Below, piece after piece: positions 46,249 through 55,600 of a DNA stretch of 64,000 nucleotides (its first letter is position 1; each line of letters starts with the position of its first letter). Made by a program: the position numbers and the translations under genes. The stretch comes from Amyelois transitella (lineage: Eukaryota; Arthropoda; Insecta; Lepidoptera; Pyralidae): NCBI RefSeq assembly GCF_032362555.1, contig NC_083515.1, forward strand, positions 1,895,001 through 1,959,000, in the 5' to 3' direction. Below the pieces are notes generated by a model that saw nothing but the letters and a program-made list of their open reading frames with translations, was not told the DNA's origin and did no database searches.

Positions 46249-46622
46249 TTACAGTTCAGTGACCGCGTACAGGTCTCTCTGGTCGTGATGTTGCTGTTGA
46301 GTTCGTTCCGGCCTCCTTCTGTGCTGTGTTGCCGTGTTCGGCTGTTGCTGCCTTCTCGGTCTCTGTAAGGACCTGTATTCCAACGCGGCGGCGGACAGAG
46401 GTTGGGGCTCGGCTCTCCGCGGGGGGCGCACTGTGGCGTACTTGTCCTGCGCGTGCGCGGGCGCGGCCGGGGCCTGGGCGGGGGCGGGGGCGGGCGCCGG
46501 GGAGAACGTGGCCAGGTGCGTGGGGTGCGGGGGCGCGGGGGGGCGGGGGCGGGGCGCGCGCGGCCCGAACGACGCGTATTTCGGATCGAAGCGGTTCAGG
46601 CTGGTCGCGCGACCGCCTTGAC
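46249..46622 (-). CDS. Alternative tweety 3' exon (long C-terminal tail)
   Basis: Follows an acceptor TATTTTCCAG; reads GQGGRATSLNRFDPKYASFG, a Pro/Ala-rich stretch, DKYATVRPPRRAEPQPLSAA, a Gln/His-rich stretch and ends DLYAVTEL, whose last three residues fit a class I PDZ-ligand pattern. The exon begins in a phase needing a 1 nt overhang, which the exon-10 donor does not give. A GC donor inside exon 11 (G before GCAAGT at 47477) does, and the joined frame stays open for 639 aa. KYAS/KYAT recalls KYAT in exon 11. An alternative is that this is 3' UTR, joined from a donor at 47381 beyond the exon-11 stop. Confidence 0.5.
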
Positions 46623-49600
46623 CTGGAAAATAAATATATCTATGTAACTTACCTAGTTGGTATATACCGAGAAGGTCTTTACTGCACCACAAGAATTTTT
46701 ATTGTAACAAAAACTGAAAATAGAGCTAAATTGGGTTGTTTGAAAGCTGTTTGTTGACAAGCAAACAAAGGTAAATAAGAGTTACGTAAATAATCAAATC
46801 ATAATTTAATGTACATAACAGCAAATATTCCCAAATTGGCATGCATCCGCACTTTCGCTTGCACTTCAAGCCTTACATGGAACGCCTCAGAGCGAGGTAA
46901 CGCCGCATGAGTCATGTATTTTCGTGCGTGCCGTGTGGTTCTCGGCAGTGCCGTGTGGCTCCCGGCACCAATACAAAAAAGAATAGGACCACTCCATCTC
47001 TTTCCCATCTTGACTTAGACTTAAGGTCCTATGTCCCCTAGCTGGGGCAGAGGGCATCCACAGTGCGTCGCCATCCCGCTCGGTCTTGAGCTTCGCGTTA
47101 GATCGCTTTCCCATGGATGTCGTAAAAGGCGACTAAGGGATAGGCTTAAAAACTTGGGTTTCTTCTTTTAGGCGATGGGCTAGCAACCTGTCACTATTTG
47201 AATCCCAATTCTATCATTAAGCCAAATAGCTGAACGTGGCCATTCAGTCTTTTTAAGACTGTTGGCTCTGTCTACCCCGCAAGGGATATAGACGTGACCA
47301 TATGTATGTATGTATGCAGCCGGCCCAATCGAATTATAACACAATGTCACGTCAAAAAGAAAATATTTTGATTGTAATCACCTGCGTTATGTTCGTTCAG
47401 CGCGCCCCCGGGCCGTTCTCAGTAGAAGTCGTTGCTCTCCAGCGTCTTGCACTGCTTGCTGAGCGTCGCGTACTTGCCGTTGTGGGCGGGCCGGCCCAGC
47501 GTGTGGCTGCCGCCGAGCGCCGCCCCCCCTCCCCCGGCCGCGGATACGCCCCGCCCCAGAGTCGCGCTGCCAGACATGCGGGCCCTGGAGACAGGGCTAG
47601 TACAAATTAGTATGGACAGAAAAAAAAGAATAGGTCCACTCCCTCTCACTCGCATTGATGTCGTTAAAGACGACTAAGGGATGGGCTTATAACTTGAGAT
47701 TCTTTTTTTAGGCGATGGGCTTACAACCTGTCACTATTCGAATCTCAATTCTACCATCAAGCCAAACAGCTGAACGTGGCCAATCACTGTATTTAAGTAA
47801 CTGTTGGCTCAGTCTACCCCGCATGGAATATAGACGTGTATATATATATGTACGTATGTATGTATAATACCTGGGTCGTTCCCTCTCCGCCAGGTCCATG
47901 AGCTGAACGGCGGCGCTGTAGGAGGGCGGCTTCCCGTTGGGGAACGGCGCCGGCCGCGGCAGCGAGCGGCTCGCCGCGCTGCTGGCGCCCGACGACAGGA
48001 ACGGCGCTTGTTCCTCGCCAGTGCCGCTACGTCTGCATGGAAAGATTACGCGTTGACGAAATTATTTTTCTAATGGACAGGAACGGCGCTTGTCCCTCGC
48101 CAGTGCCGCTACGTCTGCATGGAGAGATTACGCGTTAACGAAATTATTTTTCTAATAGGGGATAGGCTTATAAATATGCTTATCCGAGTTTTTTAGACGA
48201 TCGGCTAGCAACCTGTCACTATTTGAATCTCAATTATGTCATCAATCGTGAGAGACTGCTGACGGCAATTTGTAATCCATCAAGTCACTTTAGAGGTGAT
48301 TACTAATTTATAATTTTTTCTTGGGACAGACTAAAGGAGGGTAAGCAGTCGAATCGGTAAGGTGCTCGGTTAAAATGCGTGATGTTCAGAAAGGCACAGG
48401 TTTGAATCCACTTCGGCCATGTACCAATTACATTTTTTTTAACATTTACGGTGAGGGAAAACATCGTGAGGAAACCTGCACACTCAGGCAACTGTATGTG
48501 TAACCATGATCGATCCAATACGGGTTAGGTTAACCTGCAAAGGTTGCAAAGGTCAAATGCAGTCGCTTCGTGTAAAAACCTGACTCACCCAATCCAGGAT
48601 CCATGGTCAAAGGCATACACCGGGCTCCATGCCCTAGTGGTGAGGATGCAACCGGGACTAAAGCCACAAGGAAGAAGACTAGATCTTTGCACACAAAACA
48701 TTTCAAGATTATATTTGATATACACAATGCCTATTTCACCCTGTATCTCATACTGGCATCAAATATCGGAAAGTGGTGATGTTGAGGTGTCGCACTCAAC
48801 TAACACCAGCACTAAATGTAACACTGAATACCACGTCCCTGTTAGAATAGAATAGAACAGAACAGAATAGATTTATTTTCAAAATTGGATACAAGGTATC
48901 ACTTATTGACGTCACATCACTTAAATCTAATTATAACCACTACCGCTTCCAAAGCGCATGTGTAGAAAAAGCGGCAGAACAAACTACACTGCAGCATTTT
49001 CATCCGACGTCAATATACTAAAATAGATCTCTTAAATCTAAATCATGGACGAATGCACATTGAAAAACATTAATGTAGTACTAGTTATTTCAATACGAAT
49101 ATTTCGTCAAATATAGTTAGTTTACAAATACTTAGCAGCAGTTTGTTACCGCTTCTTCTGCACTGACGCCTTGGAAGCGGCAGTAAACTTAGTTTTTAAG
49201 TAATTTATTTGACGTCAACCAAGTTGTTAAACCATACGACAATTATTAAGCGATATAATAATATCCTATAATAATGAATAAAAAAATTTGAATTTAGAAT
49301 TTTTTGAATTTTTAGTATATACATATTACTCACTTGGTATTAATATAGATCCAAGCGTGCGAGTCGACTAGCACGATGGCCGTGAACAGGAAGCCGGCCG
49401 CCACCGCCGCCAACAGTTGAAGCGATAGAGCCTGCAATATCAATTAAAACAATTAATATTTCGTGACATACATACATATAATCACGTCTATATCCCTTGC
49501 AGGGTAGACAGAGCCAACAGTCTTGAAAATACTGATAGGCCACGTTCAGCTTTTTGTCGCCTTTAGTCGCCTTTTACGACATCCATGGGAGAGAGATGGT

Positions 49601-52600
49601 GGTCCTATTCTTTTTTCTATTGGTGCCGGGAACCACACGGCCCAAGTTCGTGGCAAGTGGAAAGATTTAGTCTCTGCGTACCTATCCGGAAAAAAAACCA
49701 GATTTTTTTGTATGAACGTATGTATGTGTTTCATGCCAAAATATCACTAAATAATCTAATAGTTTTTTGAAAGCATTTTGCTGTATGGTCTGTAAAACAA
49801 AATGTACCAATAATTTGTCGATATAGTTATAGGACTGTGGCAACATCACTAACGTCACACAGCATCTGTCAATTGTCGCGGAGAAAATAACGCGCTCAGC
49901 CAATAGCAGCGAAGAATTTAAATCGTGCAAACAAAGATTTCACGGATTAGAGCATAAATACAACCTCCCGACTCAACATCGTCTGTCGCGCGATTTCCCT
50001 TGCATCACACCTAGCCGAACGGAAGATCTACAGGATAATAGTTTTGGTATTGATGTTCATTATGGTACAGACTATTAGATGTCAACTAATCTTTTAGAGT
50101 TGACCTTGACGACTAAGTTACCCGAATCAAGGTGTATTCACTAGTTCATTTCAGCCTTGTAACTCAGCGACACTAGCGCCCCCTCCGCTCCGTGTGGAGC
50201 GCCCAGGGTCCGCTGTACATACCTGGAGGCCGCTGTCGCAGGCTGCGCGCGCGCCGGTCACGAAGTACGAGCGCGCCATACGGCACTCCAGCGCGCCGCT
50301 CAGCGACACTAGCGCCCTCTCCGCTTCGCCGGTACCGGCGTTCAGAGCGCCCAGGGTCGGTTGCAGCACTGGAAATATAAATATTCTACGTCTACTCATC
50401 AATGGTATTATATCATACATAATAAAAAAAATCGTAAATTAAAAAATTAAGCGCAGTTGTTTACTGCCAGTATTTGTATCCACGTAATTATAATGATTTA
50501 CATTTACTTAGTTTAGAGATTTTCTTAGCTACATATAATTACCAGGGTCATTGAAAAGCTGCGGCGCGCCTCGAGAAAGTACGGCTAGGGCCTGTCTGAC
50601 GGCGACTACAGCGCGTTGGGCGTTACGAAGCTCCGCCGTCAGCACGTTCTCGCGGGACACTTTGCAAGATAAGTAGTAGTGCACCATCTGGAAATTAGAT
50701 AGTTTTCGTGTTTGAAATCCTAGAATGAGAGGAAGAAAAAATAGAACACAGATAAGAAGAATGAGATTCCTTTAGCAAAATTAACATAATAAGGTAACAA
50801 ACAAGAGGCAACCTTACGTTATTATTTTGAGGCAATTTTTGGGAATAGCGTACTTCACGTCATCGTTAATGTATTTCTAAGGTTATAGACTTACTAGTGA
50901 AACTTTAGTTACTGAGCTCTGCCGATACAAATTTTAATTCTCTTATCAGCTTCATTCAGTCTATAAACTCAAAAGACTTTTTAGTGGCAGTAGAGGGATT
51001 CGAAGGACCAGGCAGTACTCATAAGAGAATTATTGGTGGCAGCAGTGGGATTCAAGCACTTCGAGCACTCACGTCGGCGGGCAGGCCGTGGTGCGCGTGC
51101 AGCGCGAGCGCGCGCGCGGGGTCCTGGCAGGCGTCGGCCGCCGCCACCGACAGCGTCAGCAGCAGCGCCGTGCCCAGCCAGCACGCCACCAGCGTCAGGA
51201 TCGCGCCCACCTGGTGACAATCATAATATTATAATAATCGATCAGCAAACCGGTTTCGATTCCCGTCGGGAATAAGATGGGATGCGTGATTCATCGCCGC
51301 CATTTTTAGATTTTATTGTATTACGTGCCCATTTTTTTTTAAGTATTTTATGTAATGTTTTATGTAAGTTCGTATGTAATAGTTTTTCTAAAAGTATTTT
51401 ATGTATACGTATGTCCACGAAAAGTGTCGTTAACCCCGGTTAACCTATTCCGGGTTCTAGTTACCCTAAATATGCAGGTTTCCTCACTATGTTTTCCCTC
51501 GTAAGAGCATAAGTTAGCACTCAAATTAATGTACAAAACCTGGGCGACAGAGCGAGGTGGGATTTGAATCCGTGAGCTTAGACCGCCGACACTAACGCAA
51601 TGTATGGCGGTGTATGGTACTATACTCACACAGAGCAGAAGCAGCGCGCGGCGGGAGCGGCGCGCGGCGGCGGCGAGCAGCGCCACGCACACGGCGCCGC
51701 CGCAGCACCAGCCCGCCATGCCGCCCGCCCAGCGAGCCGCCTCCCACACCCATAGACGCTGGGAAATTGTAATAATAAATTTATTAATTTCAGTTCAGGC
51801 ACAATTTAGAGTCATCCGGGGAGGACAATCGATAGATGGGCAAATTCATTGGTGGAGGTGGTTCCAAAAAAAAAATTGGCATTGTTGTTGGAAGATTTGT
51901 TAAAAACCGTGGATACTATAAGAATAAGTAATGGTTTCGTGCTATGAAGAAACGCTGTGTGAATGAACCGTGTGTACGCCGATTAAATCAAAGCTACGAG
52001 GCTCTGAGAAATCTCGGTAGCCGTCTTCGTAATGTTATAGCGTTTCATGGTTCAAAAGTTTATTCGGTTGCCATAAATTACACATTTAGAAAAAGATAAG
52101 TGTAAGGTACGTAGATTGATATAACATTGTCTGGTTCCGGTACAAAAGAAAACAAATCTACACAAATTTGTACCAAAAGCAGTTAATATAATACTATAAA
52201 TAATAGAACCCTCCATGTCTTTCCCATGGATTCTTTTTTAAGGCGATGGGCTAGCAACCTGTCTCTATTTGAATCTCAATTCTATCATTAAGCCAAATAG
52301 CTGAACGTGGCCATTCAGTCTTTTAAAGACTGTTGGCTCTGTCTACCTCGCAAGGGATATAGACGTGACAATATGTATGTATGTATAATACTATAAAACC
52401 TATACCTTCATAAACGCATCCAAATTAAGCGCCGCCAGCGGCCTCCTCAAATTATCCGCGGCGGACACCGCCACGCTGGCGTTGTTCCTCAGCGTGGACA
52501 ACGCGCGCAGCAGCGTGCCCAGCGCCGTCTGATTGGCCACGGGCATGTCCAACGCGTCCGCCAATCGCGCGAGCGGTGCGCGGGCGCGGGAACCCATCGT

Positions 52601-55600
52601 CTCTTCTAGAATGCTCGACTGGAAAAAAGTTTTTGGGTTCTAATAACTTGTTTTATGACCTTGTATATACTCGTATTCACACGTACTTTGTTAAGGAAAG
52701 ATGGAAACTTTTATTTTGTATTATTATCAGCAAGTGTTAGTAATGTATGATAAGAAAGAGTAGGGTTGTCTGACACAAGCATTTTTTGCTTACTAGAGAG
52801 TCCTAACAATGTATCTTTGTACACTTTGTGGTAAATGCAATAAACGATTTTTTATTTTATGACCTGAGAACTATGAAATTGCTTTACATGCCAATACATC
52901 TTCCTCCTGGAGTTAATATCACTTGTCAGGAGACGGAGTGTGCCTTTTGACGTGCTAATACATGCATATATAAAATCAAGCCTCCTTCCCAGAGGGGTAG
53001 GCAGACAGAGACTACATCCTTCCACTTGTCACGATTCTTGTTCACTTATTCTGTCACTTCATCCATAATCATCATTCTCTTTATGCAATGCCCTGCCAAA
53101 ATTCACTTCGCAATATCTTCAAATTATTATTTTCTTTGTTTGTTCATAGTATTACTCTACTCTCGCTTATTTCTGCACGGCCAGTTGTATCTACCCCACC
53201 AAACTTCAGAACCCGAAATCCACTGTCAAAATTTTCCATTTCACTTAACCTTCGGCATTCTCAATTTGAAATCCAATATCTAACCTTCAACATCCAGTTT
53301 CAAATGCTTAAAAAAAGGTCACACATCATCTCCTGCGACGTCAAATCAAAGCAAGTTCTGAACATGTCTCTCGTTCACCTGGTTTTTGACAGTGTTGACG
53401 AGGGCGGCCAGCTGATTGCCAGCCTGGATGCTCTGCAGCATTGCGTTGTGGAGATCGTCGTTGCCGAACAGACCGACGCCGATGGCGCCGCAGCAGAGCA
53501 CGGATAGGACCATGAGGGTGATCTGCGAAAATCATCACATCTTCATTTAGACTACCAAAACCAATATAAACTGACAAAGCTGTAGCCTCATTGTCTTTAT
53601 TGAAACTTTCCGAGACATATTTCGCCAAGGTTTTGCAAGCAGGAAACTACGTCTATTGACCTAAAATCGAACCCGGGACTTATAGCTCAGAGAACAGCAC
53701 CCGTATATTATAGCTCTTTATTATGTCGTGCAACAGGACAGCGATAGTTCTTCGCGCGATAAAAACGGCGTCGCGCGTTCAATGTTAGGGACAGAACGCT
53801 GCGCCTCAGAATATATTTAAAGTTGGTACAAAGGTACAAAGGTGGACTTATCGCTAATGCAATCTCTTCCAGTCAACCTTTGGGTGGAAGGTAACCAAAC
53901 AGAAGATTGGCGTTGGCGCAGAGCAAAGTTGCCGGTGTTCAATGCGTATAAACCTAATAACAGTGATATGCATTTCCAGATATACATACATACATACATA
54001 AAATCACGCCTCTTTCCCAAAGGGGTAGGCAGAGACTACCTCTTTTCACTTGCCACGATCTCTGCATACTTCCTTCGCTTCATCCACATTCATAACTCTC
54101 TCCATGCAAGCTCGGCAGTTTCGGGTACTTTTGACCTGACCCTTTACCAGATATATTTCCAGATATCCAGTTAAATATTACCTTATCTGTAATTTTCTAA
54201 ATAACAGGAATTAGCAGGTGTTATCTAAGAAGTTTATCAACAATTGTAAGTTAACTTACACTATTAAACATTTATGCACGTCACTTCACTGACAGCATTG
54301 TTACATAATAAAATTATACCTAATCCTTCAAACAAATAGCATTTCAATCCGTCTAAATTTGTTCAATGCGTTGCTATGTTTAAAACAAATGTCGGCTCAC
54401 ACGCCCGCCATATGGAGGCGATATTAAGAAGTTGTGGGAATCGTTTGATTGCATTCGCAGCTAACTTTATAAATAGGATTCTAATGGGCGTACCTACATA
54501 AACAAGTGTAAACATATGAGGGTTTGTGCTTAAGAAATTATGCTTAGTTCGGTATCGGAATCATTGAAATTTTAAACGATCAAATGTTATTTCAATTTTG
54601 ATTTCACATTGTCATGTTTGATCTATCACTGGCAGTAGAAAAGGCAAGCAGTCATGAAAAATTAAAAGGAGTAAAAGCTAGTTATTATATAACTGCGACA
54701 AACGTATAAAAGGCATAATGCGACGTTATATCTGAAGGCCCCCAAGAGTAGGCTTAGCGCTATCGAGTGTATAAAGTTGTTGAGAATTGAGCGAATTGCG
54801 ATTGAGTGCATCGTGCACAAACTACACACATACATATAATCACGTCTATATCCCTTGCAGGGTAGACAGAGGCAACAGTCTTGAAAAGACTGAAAAGGGC
54901 TTAATGTTAGAATTGAGATTCAAATAGTGACAGGTTGCTAGCCTGTCGCCTAAAAGAATTTATCCCAAGTTTATAAGCCTATCCCTTAGTCGCCTTTTAC
55001 AACATCCATGGGAACGAGATGGAGCGGTCCTACTCTTTTTTTATTGGTGCCGGGAACCACACGGCACAAACTACAAAATCGAATTAAGTATTTATGTGAG
55101 CAATAAAGAGTTATTTATTCAAGATTAAGCCAACATACTCGTATATCATGGAATATATCACGGAAATGGACGGACAGTCGATTTATTAAAGATAAAATAT
55201 AAGCCACAACAACAAGACAAGGTTCCGTACCTTCAAAGCAGTGATACTCCTTGGCGGCCTGTCTTTCCTGTCGCAACACCTCGTCATCAGGTAGATGAGA
55301 AGCACCAACATGGTCAGGATCAGCCAAGCACCAGGTATCGTTCCGATTATACCCAAACTCTGGAAATTAGACAAAACCATGGTTAAAATTTTCTTTGGTA
55401 TCTTCTTATATATAAAAATGAATCGCTAAATGTGTTGGTAAGCGCAGAACTCTAGAACGCCTGGACCAATTTGTCCAATTCTTTTTTTTTTTAATATTCG
55501 TCGAAGCTCAAGACTGGTTTTTACGGCGAAAAAATACCAAATAATTGCCTGAAAAACCTTAAAAACAGTCCTTTTCTTTATCCCATACAAACGTTTTCTA

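Noticed and set aside
46326..46757. Plus-strand open frames of 81-143 codons rich in Gly/Arg/Ala
   Set aside because: They are antisense shadows of the GC-rich alternative tweety exon; the minus-strand frame has the splice acceptor and family-like KYAT motif.
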